DNA of 53,797 nt from DATCIH01 sp036507955 (lineage in GTDB: Bacteria; Bacillota; Clostridia; Clostridiales; Clostridiaceae). The notes beneath the pieces are model-generated. The model was not told the origin of the DNA. It saw only the letters and a list, made by a program, of their open reading frames with translations, and made no database searches. Shown here piece after piece: positions 1 through 8,588 of the stretch. How positions within the stretch are numbered: position 1 is the first letter of the stretch; every line of letters starts with the position of its first letter. The DNA lies in NCBI GenBank assembly GCA_036507955.1, contig DATCIH010000074.1, forward strand, positions 1-53,797, in the 5' to 3' direction. Position numbers and translations under genes: made by a program.

Positions 1-51
1 CTGCCAAGTCCATACTATATACTGCTAAAGTGATGTTTAATACTGTTATTA

Positions 52-80
52 TTGAATATCATTATAATACGTGATATACT
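52..80 (+). promoter_or_regulatory. Probable sigma-A promoter for the HTH-MFS operon
   Basis: A -35-like TTGAAT at 52-57 and a -10-like TATACT at 75-80 are separated by 17 bases, about 34 bases ahead of the first start codon. A competing TATAAT lies at 63-68. Only sequence resemblance supports this call. Confidence 0.4.
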
Positions 81-113
81 ATTAATTAAACAGGAAGGAG
101 CATATATCGAATT

Positions 114-575
114 ATGGATAATGATATTTTAAATCTTGAGCAAGCTATTGAGCTTTTAGGAGTCAGTGAGAAAACCTTAATTAAATTATTACGAGAGGTA
201 CATATTCCTGCCAGAAAAATCGGGAGAGAGTGGAGATTTAGCAAAGAAGCTCTTATTAACTGGCTTGCGACTGGAGATTCCTTTGATTATATCAATCCAA
301 ATGAACTGTACATGATTTCAAGCGATATAAGAGGAGATTCCATAGCTATCTTTAACAATATTGAGGAAGCATTGTCTACAGTTAAAGAGTGCGGCAATAA
401 TATAAAGTCTATTCTTCAAGAAATAGATAGGGATATTATAATCCCTGATAATGCTACGCTGCGCATCAGCTATAAGCAGCAGAGGGAGATTGAAAAGCTG
501 GAGTTCAAGATTTTTTGGGATTTACGAGATGATTCAAAACTAGAAGCTAATCAGAAGTCAACACTTTCTGATTAA
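114..575 (+). CDS. Excisionase-family helix-turn-helix regulator
   Basis: This is a 153-residue protein. Residues about 5-55 form a MerR/excisionase-type winged helix (NLEQAIELLGVSEKTLIKLL, then PARKIGREWRFSKEALINWL), the pattern used in phage Xis proteins and many small transcription factors. The C-terminal 90 residues are not recognised and could be a ligand or dimerisation domain. An AGGAAGGAG ribosome site at 92-100 precedes the ATG. The gene ends 19 bases before the MFS transporter and shares its strand, so it is probably a local regulator of that exporter rather than a recombination factor; no integrase is nearby. The DNA-binding call is fairly sure; the target is inference. Confidence 0.7.
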   Translation: MDNDILNLEQAIELLGVSEKTLIKLLREVHIPARKIGREWRFSKEALINWLATGDSFDYINPNELYMISSDIRGDSIAIFNNIEEALSTVKECGNNIKSILQEIDRDIIIPDNATLRISYKQQREIEKLEFKIFWDLRDDSKLEANQKSTLSD

Positions 576-594
576 ATGTAAGGAGGAACAATAC

Positions 595-1827
595 ATGAAA
601 AAGATTTCAAGTGGGATGCGTATGATTCTTATGATTGGCTGCTGTGGAGCCCTTGCTATCTTTAGCTCCACTATATCAAAATCACCTATTTTGCCTATAT
701 TCGCCAAAACCCTAGGGGCAAATGGAACTCAGATTGGTTGGATTGCATCAGCTTCCACTATACCTGGAATTTTAGTTAGCTATCTGGCTGGGGATTTGGC
801 GGACCGCTTTGGATACAAGAAAATTCTTGTGGGCTCCTTACTAATTTTTGCTACAGCACCTTTTTTATATCTGTTAGTACAAAATCCTTTAGGACTGGGT
901 AGTGTTCGTTTCTATCACGGTTTTGCAACAGCAGCCTTTGGACCTGTGGCTATGGCTACCATTGCTGCCTTTAGTGGAGGCAGAAATACTGGACAGAATT
1001 TGTCTCTTTACTCATCAGCAACCATGATTGGACGAGCATTGGCCCCAACTATAGGGGGTACAGCGTACCAAGTTGGAGGATATAGCAGCGTTTATCTGAT
1101 TGCTGGTATTGCTGGTATATTGGCTCTTGTATTGGCAGTTTGGTTCTTTCATAAACCTGGAGAATCAGAAGATATAGCAGCTACTCAAATTAAAAGAGAT
1201 GAGGCTAACAATATTCCTTTTTTCCAAAAGCTATGGGTGGTGTTAAGATATCGTCCCCTGTTACTTGTGGGATTGCTTGAAGCTTGTGCATATTTTGCTT
1301 ATGGTGCCTTTGAAATGATATTTCCACTTTATGCAAAACAACTCGGCATGACCACCGGAGAAATTGGTGTTCTTCTCGGCATACAATTGGTTGGAATGGT
1401 ATTATTTAAGCCCATATTTGGTAGGGCATCAGATCGGCTTGGGCGGTTGCCAATGATGGTTATAGGGCTGTTGGCCTGTGCTTTTTCCTTTTTCCTTCTA
1501 GCTATTTTGAAGTCCACATTTGCCATTATTCCATTGATTCTTATATATGGACTGGGTTTTGCCCTAATAACTGCAAGCACTAGTGCATTAGCAGCGGATG
1601 TTGCACGAAAAGGACAATTAGGCGCATCCCTAGGTGTATTGAGCACTCTTATGGATGTGGGTCAGACCTTTGGCCCTCCAGCTATTGGTGCAATTAGTGA
1701 CGCATATAGCTACGCTACTGGCATAGGGGCATTGGGAATAGTCTTGCTACTTGCGGCAATAGGATGCATTATCGCCATGATAAAACAAAATCGAATACTC
1801 CCCTCAACAGAAATTAAAATTGAATAG
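595..1827 (+). CDS. MFS transporter, probable drug efflux
   Basis: This 410-residue polytopic inner-membrane protein is the size of a 12-helix major facilitator. The loop between helices 2 and 3 carries the MFS motif A (AGDLADRFGYKK, about residues 65-77), and a second copy-like loop in the C-terminal half reads GRASDRLGRLP. Both match proton-driven drug/H+ antiporters of the multidrug or sugar-efflux type. A GGAGG ribosome site lies just before the ATG. It follows the HTH gene by 19 bases and ends at a strong terminator, so the two form a closed operon. The substrate cannot be read from the sequence. Confidence 0.85.
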   Translation: MKKISSGMRMILMIGCCGALAIFSSTISKSPILPIFAKTLGANGTQIGWIASASTIPGILVSYLAGDLADRFGYKKILVGSLLIFATAPFLYLLVQNPLGLGSVRFYHGFATAAFGPVAMATIAAFSGGRNTGQNLSLYSSATMIGRALAPTIGGTAYQVGGYSSVYLIAGIAGILALVLAVWFFHKPGESEDIAATQIKRDEANNIPFFQKLWVVLRYRPLLLVGLLEACAYFAYGAFEMIFPLYAKQLGMTTGEIGVLLGIQLVGMVLFKPIFGRASDRLGRLPMMVIGLLACAFSFFLLAILKSTFAIIPLILIYGLGFALITASTSALAADVARKGQLGASLGVLSTLMDVGQTFGPPAIGAISDAYSYATGIGALGIVLLLAAIGCIIAMIKQNRILPSTEIKIE

Positions 1828-1831
1828 AATG

Positions 1832-1862
1832 AAAAAAAACTTCCATTATGGAAGTTTTTTTT
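1832..1862 (+). terminator. Rho-independent terminator after the MFS gene
   Basis: Perfect arms AAAAAAAACTTCC and GGAAGTTTTTTTT enclose the loop ATTAT, giving both a stem and a T-run. It lies 5 bases after the MFS stop codon. Confidence 0.9.
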
Positions 1863-1986
1863 ATCTTTAAAAGTGAAAAGTAAAAGTAAACAATGCAACA
1901 ACTTTGAAAAATGCAAATACCTAAGACAAATTAATCAATTCCCCAATATGCTATAATTAATGAAAAACCAAATTGGAGATATTTTT

Positions 1987-2682
1987 ATGAATAAAATATT
2001 AGTAGTAGAAGATGATAGTGTACTTTCCTACAGTATTGAATATACCCTGAAAAATGATGGCTTTGAGGTAATAAGCGCAGCTAATCTTGCACAAGCTAAA
2101 AAAGCATACATTGCAAATATGTTTGATTTAATATTACTCGATATTAAGCTACCAGATGGAACTGGTTATGAGTTCTGCACAGAAATAAGAAAATTATCAA
2201 GGATACCTATAATATTTTTAACCGCTTGTGATGAGGAAACAAATATTGTCACGGGGTTAGATATGGGAGCGGATGATTATATAACTAAACCGTTTAGGAT
2301 AAAGGAGCTTATATCTAGGATAGGAGCAGTTTTAAGAAGAAATATTACATTAGCAAAGGCTGGAGATATTTTATATTCAGGAGAACTTAGCTTACACGTA
2401 CTTCAGGGTAAAGTAAGGAAAAATGATACAGAACTGGTAATAACAGCTCTAGAGTACAGACTTCTTTTAGCCTTTATGAAAAACCCTAAACAGGTTCTAA
2501 GTAGAAATGGCATTCTTCAAGAACTATGGGATATTGAAGGAGCTTTCATCGATGATAATTCTCTCTCCGTGTATATACGTAGACTTAGAGAGAAAATAGA
2601 AGAGGATCCAGGCCATCCAATTTATATTTTGACTAATAGGGGTATGGGGTACAGTTGGAATTGTGAGGTAAGGAGGGGCTAA
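1987..2682 (+). CDS. OmpR/PhoB-family response regulator
   Basis: The receiver domain (residues 1-115) shows the acidic pair in VVEDD, the phosphoacceptor Asp52 in LLDIKLPDG and the conserved TKPF lysine. A winged-helix output domain follows (about 130-230, ending RGMGYSW). The start at 1987 is preferred over the in-frame ATG at 1960, because GGAG at 1975-1978 is well placed for 1987 and a TATAAT at 1952-1957 would put transcription initiation at or after 1960. The stop touches the next gene: the kinase begins 1 base later, so the two are co-translated. It is the output half of a two-component system that probably controls the ABC genes at 4035-7294. Confidence 0.9.
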   Translation: MNKILVVEDDSVLSYSIEYTLKNDGFEVISAANLAQAKKAYIANMFDLILLDIKLPDGTGYEFCTEIRKLSRIPIIFLTACDEETNIVTGLDMGADDYITKPFRIKELISRIGAVLRRNITLAKAGDILYSGELSLHVLQGKVRKNDTELVITALEYRLLLAFMKNPKQVLSRNGILQELWDIEGAFIDDNSLSVYIRRLREKIEEDPGHPIYILTNRGMGYSWNCEVRRG

Positions 2683-2683
2683 T

Positions 2684-3937
2684 TTGGGCGCATATTTAAG
2701 AAATCCTGAAATTAAATCAATAATAATCAAGTTGTTATTCATACATGTTATTTTCTCTGCAATTTTTATATTATTTATAGGTTCGGAAGTTTCTAATATA
2801 AATAAAAAAATAGTCGACCAAAATACTGCTATTATTGGACAAATATTATACAAATACCCAGAGCTAGAAGCGGATATAATTAAAACTGTTACTAATACTC
2901 CAACGAGAGAGGAAATAAGTAAAGGCAGGGAAGTACTTGAGTCTTATGGATATAATAAAAATATATCTGTAGAAACACAGCCCATGCTAAGAGAAATAGT
3001 TCCTAATTTTAAGACTAAGTTGCTACTTTTGGCATTAGCTTATTTAATACCTTTGATGCTTTTGATATTTTTAGAGTATAGGAAAATATTCTCTAAAGTA
3101 AAAGCTCTATCAATAGCTTCTGAAGCTGTGGTGGAAGGTAACTTTAACGTTATCCACAATGAAGATGAAGAAGGTGATTTCGCAATTCTTAGCTACAATT
3201 TTAATAACATGGCAAATCGCTTGAAGCTAAGTTTAGTAAATTTAAGCGAAGATAAAATATTCTTAAAAAATATAATTTCAGATATTTCCCATCAACTTAA
3301 GACGCCTTTAACCTCCCTATCTGCAATAAATGATTTATTACTCGAAGATAAAACTATTCAACCTGAAATCCAAAAGGATTTTCTTGAAAAAAGCAGATCT
3401 CAATTAAACAGAATGGAATGGCTAATAATTAATTTGCTGAAGATGGCTAGGCTTGAATCGGGTGCTATAAATTTTAAAATGAAAAAGTTCCTTGTAAGTG
3501 ATTCTATTGAAAGAGCACTTGATCCTCTCATACTTAAAGCGGAAGAAAAGCATATTAAGATATTAATTCATCAGTGTAAAGAAGAAGTATACCTTTATGG
3601 AGATGAGGAGTGGATAGCTGAAGCTTTGAGTAATATTATAAAAAATAGTATTGAACATACAAACCAAGGTGGAGAAATACATATCGAAGCATCAGAGACC
3701 ACTTTACTTAGTAGCATAACCATTCGAGATGATGGCGAAGGTATTGATAGAGTAGAACTGCCACATATTTTCGAAAGATTTTATAAGGGAATAAATACAG
3801 TAAAAACTGAAAGCGTTGGAATTGGCTTAGCACTTTCTAAACTAATTATAGAAGGACAGAACGGGTATATTTCAGTTATTAGCGAAAAAGCTATAGGTAC
3901 CAGATTTAGTATTACCTTCATAAAAGGTGTTTTGTAA
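2684..3937 (+). CDS. Membrane sensor histidine kinase
   Basis: The protein has 417 residues. Transmembrane segments lie at about 14-36 and 110-130 and enclose a roughly 75-residue external loop. A HAMP-like region, the H box (DISHQLKTPLTSL, phosphoacceptor His203), the N box (NIIKNSIEHT), G1 (DDGEGID), the F box (FERFYKG) and G2 (GIGLALSK) follow in the usual order, so the kinase looks intact. The start is a TTG one base after the regulator's stop, with GGAGGGG immediately ahead. The short external loop and the adjacent ABC exporter fit an envelope-stress or antimicrobial-peptide sensor; the actual signal is unknown. Confidence 0.88.
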   Translation: MGAYLRNPEIKSIIIKLLFIHVIFSAIFILFIGSEVSNINKKIVDQNTAIIGQILYKYPELEADIIKTVTNTPTREEISKGREVLESYGYNKNISVETQPMLREIVPNFKTKLLLLALAYLIPLMLLIFLEYRKIFSKVKALSIASEAVVEGNFNVIHNEDEEGDFAILSYNFNNMANRLKLSLVNLSEDKIFLKNIISDISHQLKTPLTSLSAINDLLLEDKTIQPEIQKDFLEKSRSQLNRMEWLIINLLKMARLESGAINFKMKKFLVSDSIERALDPLILKAEEKHIKILIHQCKEEVYLYGDEEWIAEALSNIIKNSIEHTNQGGEIHIEASETTLLSSITIRDDGEGIDRVELPHIFERFYKGINTVKTESVGIGLALSKLIIEGQNGYISVISEKAIGTRFSITFIKGVL

Positions 3938-3943
3938 GGTGTA

Positions 3944-4020
3944 AGCTTACTAAATAGTAAGCTAAAAAGTAATCTCTCAGTAAGCTTTAACAACTATTCT
4001 AGATATAAGAGATTATTATA
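3944..4020 (+). promoter_or_regulatory. Dyad-rich leader before the ABC operon
   Basis: The 97-base gap between kinase and ATPase holds a perfect dyad AGCTTACTA-AA-TAGTAAGCT (3944-3963, no T-run). A second, wider inverted repeat has TAATCTCT near 3970 and AGAGATTA near 4008. Such symmetry in front of the transporter genes suggests a response-regulator site or a leader hairpin. The role is inferred only. Confidence 0.35.
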
Positions 4021-4034
4021 TTGGAGGTATTAGA

Positions 4035-4718
4035 GTGGAAATTTTAAGAACGATAGATTTGTGTAAAAATTATGGTGCTAATGATGCAAAGGTGGAAGCA
4101 TTAAAAAATGTAAATATTTCTATAAATCAGGGGGAATTTGTAGCTGTTGTTGGAGCAAGTGGATCGGGTAAAAGTACCTTGCTTCACATGTTAGGTGGAG
4201 TAGACAAACCTACCTCAGGAAAGGTAATTATTGATGGACAGGATATATATACCTTAAAGGAAAAAAATCTGGCTATCTTCAGACGTAGAAAGGTTGGCTT
4301 TGTATTTCAATTTTACAACTTAATTCCTGTGTTAACAGCAGAAGAAAACATTAATCTTCCTGTACTTCTTGATAACAAAAAGGTTGACGAAACCCACTTA
4401 GAGGAAGTAATAAATATGCTAGGACTTGGGGATAGAAGAAACCATCTACCTTCAGAGCTTTCAGGCGGGCAGCAGCAGAGAGTATCCATTGGCAGGGCAA
4501 TAATCTATAAGCCAACTATAATTCTGGCAGATGAACCAACCGGCAACCTAGATAGTAAAAACAGTAAGGAAATCATAGAGCTACTTAAACTTTCAGTAAA
4601 AAAGTACCATCAGACTTTAATTGTAATAACTCATGATCTAAACATAGCTGCTCAGGCAGACAGAATAATAAGTATAGAAGATGGGTTGATCGTCAAAGAT
4701 GAGGTGATGAGAGGATGA
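4035..4718 (+). CDS. ABC transporter ATP-binding protein (MacB/LolD type)
   Basis: This is a 227-residue nucleotide-binding subunit. Walker A is GASGSGKST (about 40-48), the Q loop is FQFYNLIPVLTAEENI, the signature is LSGGQQQR and Walker B is ILADEPTGNLD. The GNLD after Walker B and the IPVLTAEENI Q-loop context are typical of the MacB/LolD/BceA class, which drives lipoprotein or peptide extrusion without transport through a pore. It starts at a GTG with GGAGG at 4023-4027 and overlaps the permease by 4 bases (ATGA), so the two are translationally coupled. It is probably induced by the upstream two-component system. Confidence 0.92.
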   Translation: MEILRTIDLCKNYGANDAKVEALKNVNISINQGEFVAVVGASGSGKSTLLHMLGGVDKPTSGKVIIDGQDIYTLKEKNLAIFRRRKVGFVFQFYNLIPVLTAEENINLPVLLDNKKVDETHLEEVINMLGLGDRRNHLPSELSGGQQQRVSIGRAIIYKPTIILADEPTGNLDSKNSKEIIELLKLSVKKYHQTLIVITHDLNIAAQADRIISIEDGLIVKDEVMRG

Positions 4719-7294
4719 AAAATTATGAGGAAATCACCTATAAATATTTAAAACAACAAAAGAAGAGAACCATACTTACGATTCTAGGTATAGTACTTTC
4801 CGTTGCATTAATTACCTCAATAGGAACCATGGCTATGAGTCTTAGAGATAAATTGATTAGACAAGCTATAGAAAATAATGGTGATTATCATGCTTCTTTT
4901 TCTGATGTATCCTTAATCAATGCCAATAAAATAAAAAGCAATGTAGAAGTGAAAAGTTCTGGAATAACAGAAAAAGAAGGAAATGGGGTAATTAGTGATA
5001 TAAGTCTTGAGGATAGAAATCTGGATCCTAGTGCACCCACTCATAGATATTTAGATATAAAGGGCTACGATGAAAATGCCTTTAAGATGTTAAATGTGAA
5101 GTTAAAACAGGGGAGACTTCCTCAAAATTCCAGTGAGATAGCAGTAGACTATTGGTCTTTAAAATATTTTTCTAGTAACCCTAAAATAGGAGATTCTATA
5201 AAATTAAATATAGGCAAAAGGGAAGACAGCAGCACAAAAATAGAAATGGAAGATAACAATTGGAGCAGTGATGAGACCTTTGTAAAAACTGGGGAGAAAG
5301 AATATACAATCGTTGGCCTTCTAAACCCTAATTATTTCATAAGCTCAGCATATTTTGCAAATGGAATAACCTACCTTGACAACAAAACAGCAAATGGAGT
5401 AAATAACTATAATGTATACGTGAAAATGAATTCTATGGACAATATTCAAAGTAAAGCTAAAAAAATAGCAACAAATATAAATACGAAACCAAAAATTGAG
5501 TATAATGATAGCTTATTAAGATTATATGCTAAAGGTACGCAGCAAAAGGTAAACGCAAGTTATGTATTGATAATAACCTTTGTGATTGGTTTAATTATTA
5601 TATCCACTGTGGCAGTAATCTACAATGCTTTTAATATCTCTGTTTTGGAAAGAATCTCTCAGTTTGGAGTACTTAGGTGTGTTGGGGGAACTCCAAATCA
5701 AATAAGAAAAATAGTATTAAAGGAGGCAGGAATATTAAGCTTAATTGGGATTCCTTTGGGTCTATTTCTTGGGGTAATAGCAATGAAGCTTGTTTTATTC
5801 ATAGTTGGTTTCTTAAACTTTTCCTTGCTGGCGGATACTAAAATAGTTATTTCCCCGGCTATACTTTTACTTAGCAGCTTCCTTGGCTTATTTACCATAT
5901 ATCTTTCAGCAATTGGGCCTGCAAGGCAAGCAGCTAAAGTCTCGCCCCTTGAGGCGGTTAGAAATTCAGGAAGTGTTAGGGTAGAAAGAGTTAAAAAGGT
6001 AAAGAAGTCTCGATTAGCAAAATTTGTTTTTGGAATTGAAGGACAGTTTGCAAATAGAAATTTACGAAGAAATAAAAAAAGATTTAGAATAACAATTTTT
6101 TCTATGATAATTAGCATAGTTTTGTTTATTGTATTTGGAAGTCTTATGGACTATGCTTTTAAAATAGGTGTAGCACAAAGCAAATCTACTATTAATTACA
6201 GTATATACAGTAGTGGCTCAGGAATTGATGATGATACTTTATATACAGAGGTTAGTAATATACCTGCTGTAGAAAAAGCTTATAGATATTATAATTATGG
6301 CTTTTCAATATTAGCTTCAAAGGATAAGGTCAATCCAAAATATTTGAAACTAAGCGGTAAAACTTTTACGTCTAAAGGTGAGTTAAGTCTAATTGATAAC
6401 AATAGTTTTATTTCTTATGGGGATGAAGGCCTTTCGGACCTTAAGAAAAACTTAATAGCAGGTTCAATTGACCTTGAGGCTATAAACAAGGAAGATGGAG
6501 TCATATTGATGCAAACTGCAAATCTAGTAACTAAAGATAAAAATCATGCAATAGTTGACATCACTAAATATAAAGTAGGAGATGAAATAGAGGCTTCACT
6601 TTATAATGGTGAAGAAGAATCCAGCAAGAAACTGAAGGTTATGGCAATAATAAGTAAAGGCATTTTAGGGGAGGAATATAATCAAAATGGAGGAGTCATA
6701 TTAATAACCTCCAAGGGGGTATTTCAAAAAGTCTCAGGAATGAAGAATTATTCATCCCTTTTTATAATAGCGAAACCAAATGTGCCCCATACAGAAATCA
6801 CAAATTATTTAACTAAACTAAAAGAAGATAAGCCTAATGTTTTTTATACGGATTATGATGCTCAGGCAAAGCAAAATAGAAATGATAGTATAACTATAAG
6901 TATATTTTTATATGGCTTTATAGGGATAATAATACTAATCGGATGCTTAAATATAGCAAATACCATTAGCACTAATTTGATTCTCAGGACAAAGGAATTT
7001 GCAGTCCTTAAGGCAGTAGGAATGACACAAGCCGCCATTAAGAAAATGATACTTCTAGAGGGGGTCCTCTATGGACTATTAGCAGCAATTTATGGTGGAA
7101 TTCTTGGTACCTTAATTTATTACGGTATGTTTAAAGCAATGGGGGGTATACAAGAAGTAGAGTGGGTTATACCTTGGAAAAACATATTGATATCAGTTAT
7201 TGGAGCTATAGCTGCAGCCCTTATATCTAGCCTACTACCTATGAGAAAAATCAATTCTGGAATAATAGTTGAAGATCTGCGTGGAGAAAACTAA
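4715..7294 (+). CDS. FtsX-type ABC transporter permease, duplicated form
   Basis: This 859-residue membrane protein has about eight transmembrane segments in two MacB/FtsX halves: one near 20-41, three near 280-400, one near 461-483 and three near 727-845. Two large external domains, about 45-275 and 485-720, lie between them. Each FtsX core has the expected signature (REFxVLRCVGG/KAVG-like: FGVLRCVGGTPNQIRK and FAVLKAVGMTQAAIKK). The form resembles mechanotransmission exporters for peptides or lipids rather than importers. The partner ATPase overlaps by 4 bases. A strong terminator follows. Substrate unknown; antimicrobial peptide resistance is plausible from the regulator-kinase neighbourhood. 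Confidence 0.85.
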   Translation: MKNYEEITYKYLKQQKKRTILTILGIVLSVALITSIGTMAMSLRDKLIRQAIENNGDYHASFSDVSLINANKIKSNVEVKSSGITEKEGNGVISDISLEDRNLDPSAPTHRYLDIKGYDENAFKMLNVKLKQGRLPQNSSEIAVDYWSLKYFSSNPKIGDSIKLNIGKREDSSTKIEMEDNNWSSDETFVKTGEKEYTIVGLLNPNYFISSAYFANGITYLDNKTANGVNNYNVYVKMNSMDNIQSKAKKIATNINTKPKIEYNDSLLRLYAKGTQQKVNASYVLIITFVIGLIIISTVAVIYNAFNISVLERISQFGVLRCVGGTPNQIRKIVLKEAGILSLIGIPLGLFLGVIAMKLVLFIVGFLNFSLLADTKIVISPAILLLSSFLGLFTIYLSAIGPARQAAKVSPLEAVRNSGSVRVERVKKVKKSRLAKFVFGIEGQFANRNLRRNKKRFRITIFSMIISIVLFIVFGSLMDYAFKIGVAQSKSTINYSIYSSGSGIDDDTLYTEVSNIPAVEKAYRYYNYGFSILASKDKVNPKYLKLSGKTFTSKGELSLIDNNSFISYGDEGLSDLKKNLIAGSIDLEAINKEDGVILMQTANLVTKDKNHAIVDITKYKVGDEIEASLYNGEEESSKKLKVMAIISKGILGEEYNQNGGVILITSKGVFQKVSGMKNYSSLFIIAKPNVPHTEITNYLTKLKEDKPNVFYTDYDAQAKQNRNDSITISIFLYGFIGIIILIGCLNIANTISTNLILRTKEFAVLKAVGMTQAAIKKMILLEGVLYGLLAAIYGGILGTLIYYGMFKAMGGIQEVEWVIPWKNILISVIGAIAAALISSLLPMRKINSGIIVEDLRGEN

Positions 7295-7325
7295 GGTTGT
7301 AAATAAAGTTCTAAAAAAAATATTT

Positions 7326-7367
7326 ACATAAAAACTCCAATAATTTTTTAATTGGAGTTTTTTATGT
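7326..7367 (+). terminator. Rho-independent terminator after the FtsX permease
   Basis: Arms ACATAAAAACTCCAAT and ATTGGAGTTTTTTATGT pair almost fully (one extra T on the right arm) around an AT-rich loop. Confidence 0.8.
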
Positions 7368-7429
7368 GATGAAGTTTGAGGTATAATAGCATATGAGGAT
7401 GAAACAAAATTCAACGTAAGAGGGCTTTT

Positions 7430-8566
7430 ATGGATACATTTAATTTGATGGAAATTAGAGCTAGTTATGACTTATGGTGGGAGGGGAAAAATGAGGAACC
7501 AATTTTTTGTTTAGCTTACCCTATAAAAGGCGGGGACTTCAGTAGCACAGTAAAGGATTGGATGTCTCCTCAAAATACTAAAGAATGGTGTTTTTGGAAA
7601 CAAGAGTTGATTTTTGGACAGGCACTTGAGTTGACTATAAAGACTGGCGATTTTAAATATATTGAGGAAGCTTTGGATTTATTAGAGAAATATTTTGAAG
7701 TAACTGGTTATGCAGGTGAAGGTTATCCCTTCTTATTGCCAGGTTTTGGTCCAGGTGTACTTTCTGCATTTATAACTAATTATTCAAAGTTTAAAAGTCC
7801 TTCAATATGGTTTGAAATGGAAAAGCCAATGGAATGGGAAGATTTAATGAAGGTGGATGAGAATACCAGGGCACCTTTTGCAGATACAGCTATGGAAGCT
7901 TTAAAAAGATTATCAGCAAGACTTAAGGGGAAGTGTGTCATAGCAATACCGGATTTATGTGGACCACTTGACATTCTTTCATCTATACGTGGAGTTAACA
8001 ATCTCCTAATGGATACTATGGATTATGAGGAGGAGATGCCAGAAGTAATAAATACGATTGAGAAACTTTGGAGAAAATACTTCAACGAAATGTCTGAAAT
8101 TATTGATCCAAATAACTGTGGAAGCTATACCAATGTTTTTAGATATCTGTCTAGCAAACCACTACATACTTCTATATGTGATTTTTCTGCAATGATTTCT
8201 CCAAGAATGTTTGAGGAATTTGCTCTTCCCACCTTGAAAAATGATTCTAAACAATTTAAAGGACGACTTGTCTACCATCTGGATGGGACTGGACAGCTTC
8301 CACACATTGATATGTTATGTTCTATTCAAGGCTTACATGCTATTCAGTGGGTTCCAGGAGCGGGTAATGAAGATTCACTTAGCGAAAAGCACTATCCCCT
8401 ATATAAGAAAATTATTGAAAGTGGTAAAAAGATTTGCTTGAGTGATGATTTCAATGATGGGGACAGAGTAAAAAGACTGTTTAAAGCATTTCCAAAGAAA
8501 GAATTTCTTATCCATGCAATAGTGAAAGATGAGAAGCAGGCAAGAGAGCTGATGAAGCTTAAATAA
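7430..8566 (+). CDS. Uroporphyrinogen decarboxylase-like protein
   Basis: This 378-residue protein has the overall layout of the UROD/MtaA/CmuA TIM-barrel superfamily: GFGPGVLSAFI, then an AIPDLCGPLDILSSIRG strand and a C-terminal SISP-type region. It is unlikely to be the heme enzyme HemE, since no heme genes are nearby. The zinc-binding HxC seen in cobamide:thiol methyltransferases is replaced by HLDG (YHLDGTGQ), so a methyltransferase role is also uncertain. TATAAT at 7382-7387 is a candidate -10. It lies 22 bases upstream of an aldo/keto reductase-ferredoxin gene and is probably co-transcribed with it, which suggests a shared anaerobic catabolic step. Confidence 0.65.
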   Translation: MDTFNLMEIRASYDLWWEGKNEEPIFCLAYPIKGGDFSSTVKDWMSPQNTKEWCFWKQELIFGQALELTIKTGDFKYIEEALDLLEKYFEVTGYAGEGYPFLLPGFGPGVLSAFITNYSKFKSPSIWFEMEKPMEWEDLMKVDENTRAPFADTAMEALKRLSARLKGKCVIAIPDLCGPLDILSSIRGVNNLLMDTMDYEEEMPEVINTIEKLWRKYFNEMSEIIDPNNCGSYTNVFRYLSSKPLHTSICDFSAMISPRMFEEFALPTLKNDSKQFKGRLVYHLDGTGQLPHIDMLCSIQGLHAIQWVPGAGNEDSLSEKHYPLYKKIIESGKKICLSDDFNDGDRVKRLFKAFPKKEFLIHAIVKDEKQARELMKLK

Positions 8567-8588
8567 TTAATAGAAAGGACGTATAAAA

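Noticed and set aside
114..575. Phage excisionase or integrative element
   Set aside because: HTH type is shared with excisionases, but there is no integrase, attachment site or phage gene; the neighbour is an MFS exporter.
1960..1986. Upstream in-frame start for the OmpR-type regulator
   Set aside because: No ribosome site, it overlaps the likely transcription start region, and the receiver domain begins properly at 1987.
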